From NCBI RefSeq assembly GCF_018417595.1, contig NZ_CP070982.1, positions 2,810,001 to 2,874,000 on the forward strand: DNA of 64,000 bases. The letters are read 5' to 3'. The translations under genes were made by a program, and so were the position numbers. Source of the stretch: Pseudomonas entomophila. Its GTDB lineage: Bacteria > Pseudomonadota > Gammaproteobacteria > Pseudomonadales > Pseudomonadaceae. Under the pieces are notes generated by a model. It ran no database searches and was not told the DNA's origin. It worked only from the letters and a program-made list of their open reading frames with translations. How positions within the stretch are numbered: the first letter of the stretch is position 1; every line of letters starts with the position of its first letter. Of the stretch, positions 19,797-29,460 are shown piece by piece.

Positions 19797-21488
19797 ATGT
19801 ATAACCAGTATCCGCCCTCAACGTTCGCCCCTCTCATGATCGCCCATTCCGTCGACGACCCCTTTTACTACCTGCACAACTTTCGCCAGGTGTTGAGCTG
19901 GGTCGAGCAGCGTTACGCCGACTTGCTCGACAACGATGAGCGTCATTTCATCCAGGCCTTCTCCGGCCTGCCCATGCCGACCCAGGCCCTGCTGGTGCGC
20001 ATGGTGATGCGCAAGGGCGAGCTGTTTCGCAGCGACAAGCTCGAGTACGCCGAGATCGGTGATAGCGACGCGGCCGTGGTTCCCTTGCTGGCATTGGGCT
20101 GGGTGGCCGATGACACACCTCTGACGGTCGAGCAGTTGTGGACACTGCTGCGCAAGGAGGAGGTGGTGCAGTGCTTCGCTGGCCAGCTTGCCCGGCCCCG
20201 GGCGGGCAAGGCCGATCTGCTGGCCCAGTTGCAAGCGCTCGCGCTCGAGCCAAGACCGCTGTGCGAGTGGTTCCCGACGTTCCCTGCACGCATTCTGCAT
20301 TGGCGGCTACAGCCCCTGTGCGATCGGCTGCGCCTGTTGTTCTTTGGCAACCTCTATCAGGACTGGTCGGACTTCGTGCTGGCTGACCTGGGTGTGTTCC
20401 GTTATGAGCACGTCAGCTTCAGTGACGACTCGCGGGCCTTGCGCCAGCGTGCGGATGTCGACCTGGCCATGGCCCTGCACCAGTGTTCAGAACGGCTGGA
20501 GCAGGGCGAGCCGCCCGCTGGGCTGCTGGCCACCCTGGACGGGCTGGCCAGCGCCAACCCCTGGCTTGCCCGGCGCCGCGCACGGTTGTTGTTCAGCCTG
20601 GGCCAGCACAGCGAGCGCCTGGCCGACTGGGACCTGGCCCTGCGCATCTACCAGGCATGCGAACACCCCGAGGCGCGTATTCGCCAGGTGCGGGTGTTCG
20701 AACGCAGCGAGCAGTGGCCGCAGGCCCATGCGCTGGCCATGCGGATGGCCGAGGCGCCGGCCAATGCCTTGGAGCGGCAGGCGCTCGAGCGTATGGTGCC
20801 GCGCCTGGCCCGCAAGCTGGGTGGGCCGCCGCAGGGGCGCCGGCGCACGGGCAATGTCGAGCTGATCGAGCTGGAATTGCCGGCCGAGCTGGCGATGCAC
20901 GGGGTGGAGGAAGCGGTGCGCCTGCACCTGGAGCAAGCGGGGAGCGTTGCGCATTACGTCGAGAACACCCTGTTCAACAGTCTGTTCGGGCTACTCTGCT
21001 GGGAGGCGATCTTCGCCCCGGTGCCAGGTGCGTTCTTCCACCCTTTCCAGGCCGGGCCGCAGGACCTGCACGACAGCGACTTCCAGGCGCGGCGGGCGTC
21101 ACTGTTCGAGCGTTGCCTGGGCCGGCTTGATGATGGCAGCTACCCTGAGGCGATTCGCGACTGCTTCACGGCCAAGCAAGGGCTGCAGTCGCCGTTCGTG
21201 TTCTGGCAGATGCTCGACGAGGGCCTGCTAGAAGACGCCTTGGCCTGCCTGCCGGCTCAGCACCTGAAGGCCTGCTTCGTGCGGTTGTTGCAGGATATCC
21301 GCAACAACCGCGCCGGCATGCCCGACCTGATCCAGTTCTGGCCCGCGCAAGGGCGTTACCGCATGGTCGAGGTCAAGGGGCCGGGTGACCGCCTGCAGGA
21401 CAACCAGCTGCGCTGGCTCGACTTCTGCCAGGCACATGGCTTGCCAGTGGTGGTGTGCCACGTGCGCTGGAAGGCCGAGCAGGCATGA
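19797..21488 (+). CDS. fan1: FAN1-like VRR-NUC structure-specific nuclease
   Basis: 563 residues from ATG 19797, preceded by GGGGTGG; this fits the length of bacterial FAN1 as I recall it (about 560). The frame is open further upstream but that part looks noncoding. The C-terminal VRR-NUC domain shows the PD-(D/E)XK site: P-D510-L, then E525-V-K527-G-P-G-D. The upstream half is helical, with a SAP-like and TPR-like region. The family unhooks interstrand crosslinks and cleaves 5' flaps with Mn/Mg. It overlaps the next helicase gene by ATGA, so the two are translationally coupled. Confidence 0.88.
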   Translation: MYNQYPPSTFAPLMIAHSVDDPFYYLHNFRQVLSWVEQRYADLLDNDERHFIQAFSGLPMPTQALLVRMVMRKGELFRSDKLEYAEIGDSDAAVVPLLALGWVADDTPLTVEQLWTLLRKEEVVQCFAGQLARPRAGKADLLAQLQALALEPRPLCEWFPTFPARILHWRLQPLCDRLRLLFFGNLYQDWSDFVLADLGVFRYEHVSFSDDSRALRQRADVDLAMALHQCSERLEQGEPPAGLLATLDGLASANPWLARRRARLLFSLGQHSERLADWDLALRIYQACEHPEARIRQVRVFERSEQWPQAHALAMRMAEAPANALERQALERMVPRLARKLGGPPQGRRRTGNVELIELELPAELAMHGVEEAVRLHLEQAGSVAHYVENTLFNSLFGLLCWEAIFAPVPGAFFHPFQAGPQDLHDSDFQARRASLFERCLGRLDDGSYPEAIRDCFTAKQGLQSPFVFWQMLDEGLLEDALACLPAQHLKACFVRLLQDIRNNRAGMPDLIQFWPAQGRYRMVEVKGPGDRLQDNQLRWLDFCQAHGLPVVVCHVRWKAEQA

Positions 21489-23740
21489 GTTACACCGTCG
21501 CCGTGCGCGCCTTGTGCGAGTTCAGCGCCAAGGTCGGTGACCTGGACCTGCGCTTCACCCCTTCGCCCACGGCGCAGGAGGGCATTGCCGGCCATCGCCG
21601 GGTAGTGGCAAGGCGCGGCGCGGACTATGAGGCGGAAGTGGCCCTCGAAGGCGAGTACCTGGGGTTGCGTGTGCGCGGCCGCGCCGATGGCTATGACCCA
21701 GCGCGCAATCGCCTGGAGGAGATCAAGACCCACCGCGGCGACCTGGCCCGGCAACCGGCCAACCACCGCCAGTTGCACTGGGCGCAGGCCAAGGTCTACG
21801 CCTGGCTGGTCTGTCAGGCGCGGCAGTTGCCGGACATCGACGTCGCGTTGGTCTACCTGGATGTGGACAGCGAAGGCCAGACGGTGATCAGCGAGCGCCA
21901 TACGGCCGACGATCTGCGGCGTTTCTTTGAGATGCAGTGCCTGCGTTTTCTCGCCTGGGCCAGGCAACAGGAGCAGCGCCAGGGCGAGCGCGACAGTGGC
22001 TTGAACTCGCTGAGTTTTCCGTACCCCGAATTCCGCCAAGGGCAGCGCCAGCTGGCTGAGACCCTGTACAAGGCGGTGAGCACTGGCCGCTGCCTGATGG
22101 CTCAGGCCAGCACTGGCATCGGCAAGACCCTCGGGACGTTGTTTCCGTTGCTCAAGGCCGTGGTGCCGCAGCAACTGGACAAACTGTTCTTCCTCACCGC
22201 CAAGACCCCCGGTCGTGCCCTGGCCCTGGACGCTCTGCGGCAAATCACCCAGGCTTCGCCGCAACCGGCCCTGCGCACCCTGGAGCTGATCGCGCGCGAC
22301 AAGGCCTGCGAACACCCCGACAGCGCCTGCCATGGTGAATCCTGCCCGCTGGCCCAGGGGTTCTATGATCGCCTGCCGGCCGCCCGCGAGGCTGCCGCGC
22401 AAGTGCCCGTGCTCGACCGCGACAGCCTGCGCGAAGTGGCGCTGACGCATCAGGTCTGCCCCTATTACCTGGGCCAGGAGATGGCGCGCTGGGTCGACCT
22501 GGTGGTGGCCGACTACAACTATTACTTCGATGCCCACGCCATGCTGTTCGGGTTGGCCCAGACCAATCAATGGCGCATCGCGGTGTTGGTGGACGAGGCA
22601 CACAACCTGGTCGAGCGCGGGCGGCAGATGTACAGCGCCAGCCTTGACCAGGGCCAGTTGCAGGCCCTGCGCCAGAGCAAACCTGCAGGGCTGGGCAGCG
22701 CCCTGGAGCGGCTCAACCGCCAGTGGAACGCGCTGTACAAGCAGCAGCTCGCGCCATACCAGGCGTCCGAGCAGTTGCCGGAAACCTTCGTACAGGCACT
22801 GCAACGTTGCATCGGGTTGATCCAGGAACGCATGAACGAAGCGCCGGCCGAGGTCGAGCCCAAGGTGCTGGAGTTCTTCTTCCAGGCATTGCAGTTCAGT
22901 CGTGTCGCCGAGCTGTTCGATGAGCACTTCCTGTTCGATATCAGTCAGCGCAACGGCGCGCGCGGGCGTCGCCTGGCCACGCTGTGCCTGCGCAACGTGG
23001 TGCCGGCGCGGCTGCTGGGGCCACGCATGAGCGCGGCGCGCAGCGTCACGCTGTTTTCCGCCACGCTCAATCCCCGCCGCTTCTATACGGACTTGCTGGG
23101 CATGCCCGCCAACACGGCCTGGCTGGAGGTCGCCGCACCGTTTCGCGCCGAGCAGTTGGAGGTGCGCATCGTCAGTGAAGTGTCCACGCGCTTCCAGCAG
23201 CGCCAGGCGTCGCTGGCGCCGATCGTCGAGCTGATTGCCGGGCAGTTTCAGCGCCAGCCCGGCAATTACCTGGCGTTCTTCAGCAGCTTCGAGTATCTGG
23301 AGCAGGTGGCACAATTGCTGGCCGAGCGCTATCCGTCCCTGACCCAGTGGCGACAGGCCCCGGGCATGGATGAGGCGGGCCGCGAGGCGTTTCTCGCACG
23401 CTTCGTGCCGGACGGTCAGGGCGTGGGTTTCGCTGTGCTGGGTGGCGCGTTCGGCGAAGGCGTGGACCTGCCGGGTACGCGCCTGATCGGCGCGTTCGTC
23501 GCCACCCTGGGGCTGCCCCAGGTCAACCCGGTCAACGAACAGTTCAAGCAGCGCCTGGGCCGGCAGTTCGGCGCGGGTTTCGACTACGCCTACCTCTACC
23601 CGGGGGTGCGCAAGGTGATCCAGGCCGCCGGTCGGGTGATCCGCGGCGACCAGGACCGTGGCGTGCTGTTGTTGATCGACGAACGCTTCGCCGAACCGCG
23701 GGTACGGCAGATGTTTCCCGACTGGTGGCAGTGCAGGTGA
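21485..23740 (+). CDS. XPD/DinG-type helicase with N-terminal nuclease-like domain
   Basis: 751 residues from ATG 21485, coupled to fan1. Residues about 60-160 carry a PD-(D/E)XK-like set (D68, E79-I-K81). Then Walker A AQASTGIGKT (about 206-215), four cysteines C275, C282, C287 and C325 in the place where XPD/DinG helicases hold a 4Fe-4S cluster, and DEAH at 370-373. Helicase motif VI reads QAAGRVIRGDQD near residue 715. A 5'-3' superfamily 2 helicase acting with FAN1 in crosslink or branched-DNA repair is likely. Cytoplasmic. Confidence 0.87.
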   Translation: MSYTVAVRALCEFSAKVGDLDLRFTPSPTAQEGIAGHRRVVARRGADYEAEVALEGEYLGLRVRGRADGYDPARNRLEEIKTHRGDLARQPANHRQLHWAQAKVYAWLVCQARQLPDIDVALVYLDVDSEGQTVISERHTADDLRRFFEMQCLRFLAWARQQEQRQGERDSGLNSLSFPYPEFRQGQRQLAETLYKAVSTGRCLMAQASTGIGKTLGTLFPLLKAVVPQQLDKLFFLTAKTPGRALALDALRQITQASPQPALRTLELIARDKACEHPDSACHGESCPLAQGFYDRLPAAREAAAQVPVLDRDSLREVALTHQVCPYYLGQEMARWVDLVVADYNYYFDAHAMLFGLAQTNQWRIAVLVDEAHNLVERGRQMYSASLDQGQLQALRQSKPAGLGSALERLNRQWNALYKQQLAPYQASEQLPETFVQALQRCIGLIQERMNEAPAEVEPKVLEFFFQALQFSRVAELFDEHFLFDISQRNGARGRRLATLCLRNVVPARLLGPRMSAARSVTLFSATLNPRRFYTDLLGMPANTAWLEVAAPFRAEQLEVRIVSEVSTRFQQRQASLAPIVELIAGQFQRQPGNYLAFFSSFEYLEQVAQLLAERYPSLTQWRQAPGMDEAGREAFLARFVPDGQGVGFAVLGGAFGEGVDLPGTRLIGAFVATLGLPQVNPVNEQFKQRLGRQFGAGFDYAYLYPGVRKVIQAAGRVIRGDQDRGVLLLIDERFAEPRVRQMFPDWWQCR

Positions 23741-23818
23741 TCGCCCCCATCGCCTGGCGATGAAACTCCCAGTACACTGCGCGTTCCAACCCAACATTCG
23801 TTGATTTCGAGGTTTTGC

Positions 23819-25456
23819 ATGACGCTCAGTTCCTTGGCAGGCAAGCCGGCTCCGGCCAGCGTGCTGGTCGATATTCCCCGCCTGGTGACCGCCTACTACA
23901 CCGGCCGCCCCGACGCCGCCGTGGCCGCCCAGCGCGTGGCATTCGGCACTTCGGGCCACCGCGGCACCTCGTTCGAGCTGAGCTTCAACGAAGACCATGT
24001 GCTGGCGATCACCCAGGCCATCTGCCTGTACCGCCAGGAGAAGGGCATCGACGGCCCGCTGTTCATCGGCGCCGACACCCACGCCTTGTCCGCGCCGGCT
24101 GCGGCCAGCGCCCTGGAAGTGTTGGCGGCCAACGGCGTGCAGGTGATGCTGAGCAAGGATGACGAGTACACGCCCACGCCGGCAGTGTCCCACGCCATCC
24201 TCTGCTACAACCGAGGCCGCCAGCAGGGGCTGGCCGACGGCATCGTCATCACCCCGTCGCACAACCCGCCACAAAGCGGCGGTTTCAAGTACAACCCGCC
24301 CAATGGCGGCCCGGCCGACAGCGATGTCACCAAGTGGATCGAAGGCAAGGCCAACGAACTGCTGGCCGCGGGCCTGGCCGGCGTCAAGCGCATGGACTAC
24401 AAGCTGGCACTGGCGGCCCCGACCACTCAACGTCACGACTACGTGAGCCACTATGTGGCGGACCTGGAGAACGTCATCGACTTCGACGTGATCCGCGGCG
24501 CCAAGCTGCGCCTGGGCGTCGACCCGCTGGGCGGGGCAGGGGTGCGCTACTGGTCGGCCATCGCCAAGCATTACCAGCTGGACCTGGAAGTGGTGAATAC
24601 CGAAGTCGATCCGACCTTCCGCTTCATGACCGTCGACTGGGACGGCCAGATTCGTATGGACCCGTCCTCGCCGTATGCCATGCAGGGCCTGATCGGCCTG
24701 CGCGAGCGCTTCGACGTGGCCTTCGCCTGCGACCCGGACCACGACCGCCACGGCATCGTCACCCCCGATGGCCTGCTGCAACCGAACAACTACCTGGCCG
24801 TGGCCATCGACTACCTGTGCCGCAATCGCCCGCAATGGCGCAAAGACGCGGCGGTGGGCAAGACCGTGGTGTCCAGCGGCCTGATCGACCGCGTCACCGC
24901 CGCGCTGGGCCGTGAGCTGTACGAAGTGCCGGTGGGCTTCAAGTTCTTCGCTCAGGGCCTGTTCGACGGCTCGCTGGGCTTTGGCGGTGAAGAGAGCGCC
25001 GGCGCCTCGTTCCTGCGCAAGGACGGCTCGGTCTGGGCCACCGACAAGGACGGCCTGATCCCGGCCCTGCTGGCCGCCGAGATGACCGCCCGCACCGGTC
25101 GCAACCCGAGCCAGATCTACGCCGACCTCACCAGCAAGCTGGGCAAGCCGTATGCCACCCGTGTCGAAGCCAAGGCTGATGCGCGGCAGAAGGCGTTGCT
25201 GAGCAAGCTGGCGCCTGAGCAGGTCAAGTCCACTGAACTTGCCGGCGAGCCGATCACCCAGATCCTCAGCCATGCGCCGGGCAACAACCAGGCCATCGGC
25301 GGGCTCAAGGTGATGACCGAGAACGGCTGGTTCGCCGCGCGGCCATCGGGTACCGAGGACATCTACAAGATCTACGCCGAGAGCTTCATCGACGAAGCGC
25401 ACCTCAAGCGCCTGGTCGAGGAAGCCCAGGTTCTGGTGGACGCGGCAATCGCCTGA
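23819..25456 (+). CDS. pgm: Phosphoglucomutase (alpha-D-glucose specific)
   Basis: 545 residues, the usual length of bacterial Pgm. It interconverts glucose 1-phosphate and glucose 6-phosphate. Active-site serine S147 lies in TPSHNPP; the Mg loop is DPDHDRHG, the sugar-binding loop GEESAG, and the phosphate-binding loop RPSGTED near the C terminus. Start ATG 23819 has GAGG seven bases upstream (TTCGAGGTTTTGC). It stands alone, 78 bases after the helicase gene, and is followed by a REP pair that may act as terminator. It supplies precursors for glycogen, trehalose and surface sugars. Confidence 0.95.
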   Translation: MTLSSLAGKPAPASVLVDIPRLVTAYYTGRPDAAVAAQRVAFGTSGHRGTSFELSFNEDHVLAITQAICLYRQEKGIDGPLFIGADTHALSAPAAASALEVLAANGVQVMLSKDDEYTPTPAVSHAILCYNRGRQQGLADGIVITPSHNPPQSGGFKYNPPNGGPADSDVTKWIEGKANELLAAGLAGVKRMDYKLALAAPTTQRHDYVSHYVADLENVIDFDVIRGAKLRLGVDPLGGAGVRYWSAIAKHYQLDLEVVNTEVDPTFRFMTVDWDGQIRMDPSSPYAMQGLIGLRERFDVAFACDPDHDRHGIVTPDGLLQPNNYLAVAIDYLCRNRPQWRKDAAVGKTVVSSGLIDRVTAALGRELYEVPVGFKFFAQGLFDGSLGFGGEESAGASFLRKDGSVWATDKDGLIPALLAAEMTARTGRNPSQIYADLTSKLGKPYATRVEAKADARQKALLSKLAPEQVKSTELAGEPITQILSHAPGNNQAIGGLKVMTENGWFAARPSGTEDIYKIYAESFIDEAHLKRLVEEAQVLVDAAIA

Positions 25457-25481
25457 TCATGTCATCAGGTCGATGCGGTTC

Positions 25482-25568
25482 CTGTAGGAGCGGCTTCAGC
25501 CGCGAACACCGGCGCAGCCGGTGCCAGGTACCGCGTCGCCTGATTCGCGGCTGAAGCCGCTCCTACAG
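25482..25568. repeat. Inverted REP pair after pgm
   Basis: CTGTAGGAGCGGCTTCAGCC... pairs with its reverse complement ending CCGCTCCTACAG, separated by about 35 bases that contain a second small palindrome (CACCGGC..GCCGGTG). Typical P. putida intergenic REP arrangement; can fold into a large cruciform. Confidence 0.9.
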
Positions 25569-25630
25569 AATTGCGTGGTCGTTCCATAGGTGGGACGATC
25601 CATGCCATTTTTTCCATCTACCGCTTTATT

Positions 25631-25669
25631 AGCCTCCTCGGTAAGGTGATTCCTATCCAAGAGGAGGCT
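25631..25669 (+). promoter_or_regulatory. Hairpin that masks the pirin ribosome binding site
   Basis: AGCCTCCTC (25631-25639) is the exact complement of GAGGAGGCT (25661-25669), which is the Shine-Dalgarno of the gene starting at 25674. Inside, GG..AGG and CCT..CC can extend the stem past a two-base bulge and a 2x2 internal loop, leaving a five-base loop. The 9-bp stem would hide the ribosome binding site and suggests translational control, for example by temperature or a protein. Confidence 0.65.
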
Positions 25670-25673
25670 TCTC

Positions 25674-26549
25674 ATGAAAAACATCCAAGGCATTCACCGC
25701 AGCCCCCACGCCCATTGGGTGGGTGACGGCTTCCCGGTGCGCAGCCTGTTCACCTACGACCACCTGGCCCGGCACATCAGCCCGTTCCTGCTGCTGGACT
25801 ACGCCGGCCCCCACGATTTCACCCCCACCAACGCCCGCCGCGGCGTCGGCCAGCACCCGCACCGGGGTTTTGAAACGGTGACCATCGTCTACCAGGGCGA
25901 GTTGGAGCATCGCGACTCCACCGGCGCCGGTGGCCTGATCGGCCCGGGCGACGTGCAGTGGATGACCGCCGCCGGCGGTATCATCCACGAAGAGTTCCAT
26001 TCACCGGCCTTTGCCCGCAGCGGTGGCACGCTGGAAATGGTCCAGCTGTGGGTCAACCTGCCGGCCAAGGACAAGCGTGCCGCGGCCGGTTACCAGACCT
26101 TGCTGTCCAGTGATATCCCGGTGGTGACGCTGGCAGGCGAGGCGGGCAGCCTGCGGGTGATTGCCGGGCGATACGGGGACCACCAGGGGCCCGCTCGGAC
26201 CTTCACCGAGATGGATGTGTGGGATATCCGCCTGAAGGCCGGCGCGGTACTGGACCTGCCGGTTGCGGCAGGGCGCAATGCGGCGCTGGTGGTGCTGCGC
26301 GGCAAGCTGCGGGTCAACGGCGAGCGTGAAGCCGGCCCGGCCAGCCTGGTGCTGTTCGAGCGCGAGGGGGAGTCGGTGCGGGTCGAGGCGCTGGAGGATG
26401 TCAGCGTGCTGCTGCTCAGTGGCGAGCCGATCGATGAGCCCATCGTCGGCTATGGGCCGTTCGTGATGAACAGCCAGGCGGAGATCGCCGAGTCGTTCGA
26501 TGATTTCCAGGCTGGGCGGTTTGGCCAGGTGGGTGGCGCCAGCCATTGA
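25674..26549 (+). CDS. Pirin-family protein
   Basis: 291 residues with two cupin domains. The pirin metal ligands are present in the N-terminal cupin: H61-P-H63, H105 and E107 (IIHEEFHS). The C-terminal cupin (about 160-270) lacks them, as usual. Bacterial pirins act as Fe-dependent quercetinase-like dioxygenases or as regulators of central metabolism; the substrate cannot be told. A strong GAGGAGG ribosome binding site is locked in a hairpin just upstream. Monocistronic between REP elements. Confidence 0.93.
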   Translation: MKNIQGIHRSPHAHWVGDGFPVRSLFTYDHLARHISPFLLLDYAGPHDFTPTNARRGVGQHPHRGFETVTIVYQGELEHRDSTGAGGLIGPGDVQWMTAAGGIIHEEFHSPAFARSGGTLEMVQLWVNLPAKDKRAAAGYQTLLSSDIPVVTLAGEAGSLRVIAGRYGDHQGPARTFTEMDVWDIRLKAGAVLDLPVAAGRNAALVVLRGKLRVNGEREAGPASLVLFEREGESVRVEALEDVSVLLLSGEPIDEPIVGYGPFVMNSQAEIAESFDDFQAGRFGQVGGASH

Positions 26550-26569
26550 TCGTCGAGTGCACGCCTTCC

Positions 26570-26643
26570 CTGTAGGAGCGGGTTTACCCGCGAATGCGTC
26601 GGTGAATTCACCGCAGCATTCGCGGGTAAACCCGCTCCTACAG
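26570..26643. repeat. Inverted REP pair between pirin and RidA genes
   Basis: CTGTAGGAGCGGGTTTACCC... and its reverse complement, with AATGC..GCATT continuing the stem. It lies between convergent genes and probably acts as a bidirectional terminator. Confidence 0.9.
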
Positions 26644-26647
26644 GCTG

Positions 26648-27064
26648 TCAGGCTTGATCGGGCACCACCGCAATCACATCGATCTCCATCAACCACTCAG
26701 CCTGGGCCAACCCCGCCACCACCAACCCGGTGGAAATCGGGAATACCCCCTTCAGCCACTTGCCCACTTCCATGTAAACCGGCTCGCGGAAGCGCGGGTC
26801 GGTGATGTAGGTGGTGGTCTTGACGATGTGCGACAGGTCGGAGCCGGCCTCTTCAAGCAACTGCTTGACGTTCTTCATCGCCTGTTCGGCCTGGGCCCGT
26901 GGGTCGCCCAGGCCCACCAGCCGCCCTTCGAAATCGGTACCGACCTGGCCGCGCACGTAGATGGTGTTGCCGGCCCGCACAGCCTGGCACAGGTCGTTGT
27001 CCAGGGTCTGGTTGGGGTAGGTCGCCTTGGTGTTGAACATGCGGATGCGAGTGTGGGTAGGCAT
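26648..27064 (-). CDS. RidA/YjgF-family enamine/imine deaminase-like protein
   Basis: 138 residues of the RidA/YjgF/UK114 family, usually trimeric. A signature segment reads GLGDPRAQAEQAMKNVKQLL, and TTTYITDPRFREPVY precedes the C-terminal strand. The canonical RidA Arg at the active site is not obvious, so it is more likely a specialised Rid subgroup than housekeeping RidA. Its ATG overlaps the stop of the upstream flavoprotein by one base (TGATG), so both are made together and probably act on one pathway, with the Rid protein clearing a reactive imine or similar product. Confidence 0.85.
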   Translation of the reverse strand: MPTHTRIRMFNTKATYPNQTLDNDLCQAVRAGNTIYVRGQVGTDFEGRLVGLGDPRAQAEQAMKNVKQLLEEAGSDLSHIVKTTTYITDPRFREPVYMEVGKWLKGVFPISTGLVVAGLAQAEWLMEIDVIAVVPDQA

Positions 27065-28380
27065 CAGTGGGCTCCGAAGGTGCTGACATTGCAGATCGAG
27101 GGTTGCTGTTCATCCGCCGCGCGTTGCTCGCGGTCGCGATAAGCCAGGTAGGTGCGTTGAGTGGCGATGTGCCCGGCGACATGCTTGGCGTCGTGCCAAA
27201 CACCCCAGATGAATGACGAGCCGCGGCGTGACAGCCAGGGCAGGCCGAGGAAGTACACACCGGGCTCCTTCGACACGCCCCGCTGGTGCTGGGGCTTGCC
27301 GTTGGCGTCGAAGGCGTCGACCTGCAGCCAACTGAAGTCCACGCCGTAGCCGGTGGCCCAGATGATCGAGGTGACGTTGGCCTGGGCCAGGTCCAGCTCC
27401 AGCAACGGGTTGCTGACGCAGTCAGGGTCGGGCAGGCGCTTGCGGGCTTCGGGCTCCTCTGGCAGGTCCAGGCCGTTGCGCTCGATGAAGGCATCGGCGG
27501 CGTCCAGCAGGGCCAGGTAGTTCTCGTCGCCACGGTTGATGTTGTCGGCCAGGTTGTCCTGGAAGCGTGCGACACCGCCTTCGAACGACTGGGTCAGGCC
27601 GACCAGGGTCATACCCTGATGGGCGAGGGCGCGGAAGTCCACGGTGTGGCCGCCGCGTGCCCCGGACACGGCGATGGTCACGTGCTCGCGGCCGGGCTTG
27701 GCGATCTCCGCGTCCCATTCACCCAGCACGCCCAGCCACCAGCAGAAATCACGGTTGCGGTAGCTGCGCGGCGGCCGGTCGTGGGCGCCGACCGACAGGT
27801 AGACCTGGCGCCCGGCGCGCATCAGCTCCTCGGCGATCTGCACCCCGGAGGAGCCGGCGCCCACCACCAGCACTGCGCCGTCGGGCAGTTGCCGTGGGTT
27901 GAAGTAGGCGGCGGAGTGGATCTGGTGCAGGCGTTCGTCCTTCGGCGCGATGACCGGGATCACCGGGCGCTGGAACGGGCCGGTGGCGGCCACCACGCGG
28001 TTGGCGCGGATCACGCCCTGGTTGGTCTCGATGGTGAAGCCGGGGCGGTCGGCATTGCGCACCACCTGTTTCACCTCGACGCCGGTGCGCACCGGCAGGT
28101 TGTACTTGCGCACGTATTGCTCGAAGTAGTCGGCGACCTGGTCCTTGCCGGCGAAGGCGTCGGCGTCGAGGTCGAACTCCAGGCCCGGGAAGCGGTCGTG
28201 CCAGACCGGGCCGTTGGCCACCAGCGAGTCCCAGCGGCCGGTGCGCCAAGCTTCGGCGATGCGCTTGCGCTCCAGCACCAGGTGCGGCACGCCGAGCTTG
28301 CTCAGGTGTTCGCTCATGGCCACGCCGGCCTGGCCGGCGCCGACCACGAGGGTGTCGATTTCGATGTTGTTCAGTGTCAT
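27064..28380 (-). CDS. FAD/NAD(P)-binding flavin monooxygenase
   Basis: 438 residues. The FAD-binding GxGxxG is VVGAGQAGVAMSE (about residues 12-24), and a second Rossmann motif, VVGAGSSGVQIAEEL, lies near residue 173. The sequence GPFQRPVIP and the linker ATGYGVDFSW fit class B flavin-dependent N-oxidising monooxygenases and related amine oxidases. It is co-transcribed with the Rid-family gene. Divergent from the DUF1028 gene across a 400-base region that contains a REP pair. The substrate is unknown; neighbours suggest a nitrogen compound. Confidence 0.88.
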   Translation of the reverse strand: MTLNNIEIDTLVVGAGQAGVAMSEHLSKLGVPHLVLERKRIAEAWRTGRWDSLVANGPVWHDRFPGLEFDLDADAFAGKDQVADYFEQYVRKYNLPVRTGVEVKQVVRNADRPGFTIETNQGVIRANRVVAATGPFQRPVIPVIAPKDERLHQIHSAAYFNPRQLPDGAVLVVGAGSSGVQIAEELMRAGRQVYLSVGAHDRPPRSYRNRDFCWWLGVLGEWDAEIAKPGREHVTIAVSGARGGHTVDFRALAHQGMTLVGLTQSFEGGVARFQDNLADNINRGDENYLALLDAADAFIERNGLDLPEEPEARKRLPDPDCVSNPLLELDLAQANVTSIIWATGYGVDFSWLQVDAFDANGKPQHQRGVSKEPGVYFLGLPWLSRRGSSFIWGVWHDAKHVAGHIATQRTYLAYRDREQRAADEQQPSICNVSTFGAH

Positions 28381-28782
28381 GTCCCAGCCCTTCTTCAGCG
28401 GCGTTCTTGTTCAGGTCGGTGGGGACCGCCTTTGCCTGGGGCCAGACTAGGGAGGGCTGGGGAATCGCGAAAATAGTATTTAGCTGGGGCTTGCCGATAA
28501 ATTGGCGAAGGCTCCACGGGGATTTGCATCCATCCCTGTAGGAGCGGCCTTCAGCCGCGAAAGGGCCGCAAGGCGGCCCCGGCGATCGTTGCCCAACCTG
28601 AAACTGGGGCTGCTGCGCAGCCCTTTCACGGCTGAAGGCCGCTCCTACAGGGGGCGTGCAAGGCCCGAGAGTCTCTTTGCATCAGCACATAGTTTTTTCC
28701 TGCCCTGTGCCGAGGAAAATGTTGGTTTCGCAGCGCCCGAGGCCCGCCGAGAATGCCGGTAACTCAAGACAGGAGCTGCACC
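28381..28782. repeat. Divergent intergenic region with REP pair (28534-28653)
   Basis: About 400 bases between the flavoprotein gene (minus) and the DUF1028 gene (plus). A REP pair at 28534-28653 begins CCCTGTAGGAGCGGCC and ends GGCCGCTCCTACAGGG; between its arms is a second palindromic set (GGGCCGC..GCGGCCC). The flanks hold the promoters for both directions; none is clear by eye. Confidence 0.8.
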
Positions 28783-29460
28783 ATGACCTTCTCCATCATT
28801 GGCCGCTGCGCGGAAACCGGCCAGGTCGGCATCGCTATCAGTTCATCCAGCATCGCCGTCGGCGCCCGCTGCCCCTGGGTTCGCGCTGGCGTCGGCGCGG
28901 TCGCCACCCAGAACATCACCTTGCCGGCGCTCGGCCCGCAGATCCTCGACGCTCTGGAACAAGGCCAACTGCCGCCCGCTGCGGCCCTGGACCGGGTGCT
29001 CAGCGCCAATGGCTGGAGCGAATATCGCCAGGTCACGGTGATCGACAGCCAGGGCCAGGTGGCCTTGTTCACCGGCAAGGAGGCGCTGGGCGTGCACAAC
29101 GCGGTGGCGGGTGAGCAGTGCGCGGCGGCGGGCAACCTGTTGTCGTCGCGTGCGGTGATCAAGGCCATGGTCGCGGCCTTCGAACAGACCGGTGGCCACT
29201 TGGCCGACCGCCTGCTGGCGGCCATGCACGCGGCGATGGCGGCGGGCGGCGAGGCGGGGCCGGTGCACTCGGCGGCGCTGAAGATCGCTGGCGAGTTGAC
29301 CTGGCCGCTGGTGGACCTACGCGTGGACTGGGCCGAGCAAGATCCGATCGGCGCCCTCGACAACCTGTGGCAGGCCTACCGCCCGCAGATGCAAGACTAT
29401 GTGACCCGTGCGCTCAACCCGACCGCCGCGCCCAGCTATGGGGTGCCGGGTGATGAGTGA
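28783..29460 (+). CDS. DUF1028-family putative Ntn-type hydrolase
   Basis: 225 residues from ATG 28783 with AGGAG eight bases upstream. The family is recognised by MTFSIIGRC, GxVGIAISSSSIAVGARCPW and the segment SQGQVALFTG. The fold is predicted to be of the N-terminal nucleophile hydrolase type and members are annotated as uncharacterised hydrolases. It overlaps the next gene by eight bases, so the pair is coupled. Next to an M20 peptidase and facing a Rid/flavoprotein pair, it probably takes part in breakdown of an amide or N-acyl compound. Confidence 0.87.
   Translation: MTFSIIGRCAETGQVGIAISSSSIAVGARCPWVRAGVGAVATQNITLPALGPQILDALEQGQLPPAAALDRVLSANGWSEYRQVTVIDSQGQVALFTGKEALGVHNAVAGEQCAAAGNLLSSRAVIKAMVAAFEQTGGHLADRLLAAMHAAMAAGGEAGPVHSAALKIAGELTWPLVDLRVDWAEQDPIGALDNLWQAYRPQMQDYVTRALNPTAAPSYGVPGDE

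Noticed and set aside
21356..25402. A 1348-codon antisense open frame opposite fan1, the helicase gene and pgm
   Set aside because: Shadow of GC-rich coding DNA on the other strand; its product is compositionally odd (His/Gln/Gly-rich) with no domain, while the plus-strand genes have full catalytic motifs.
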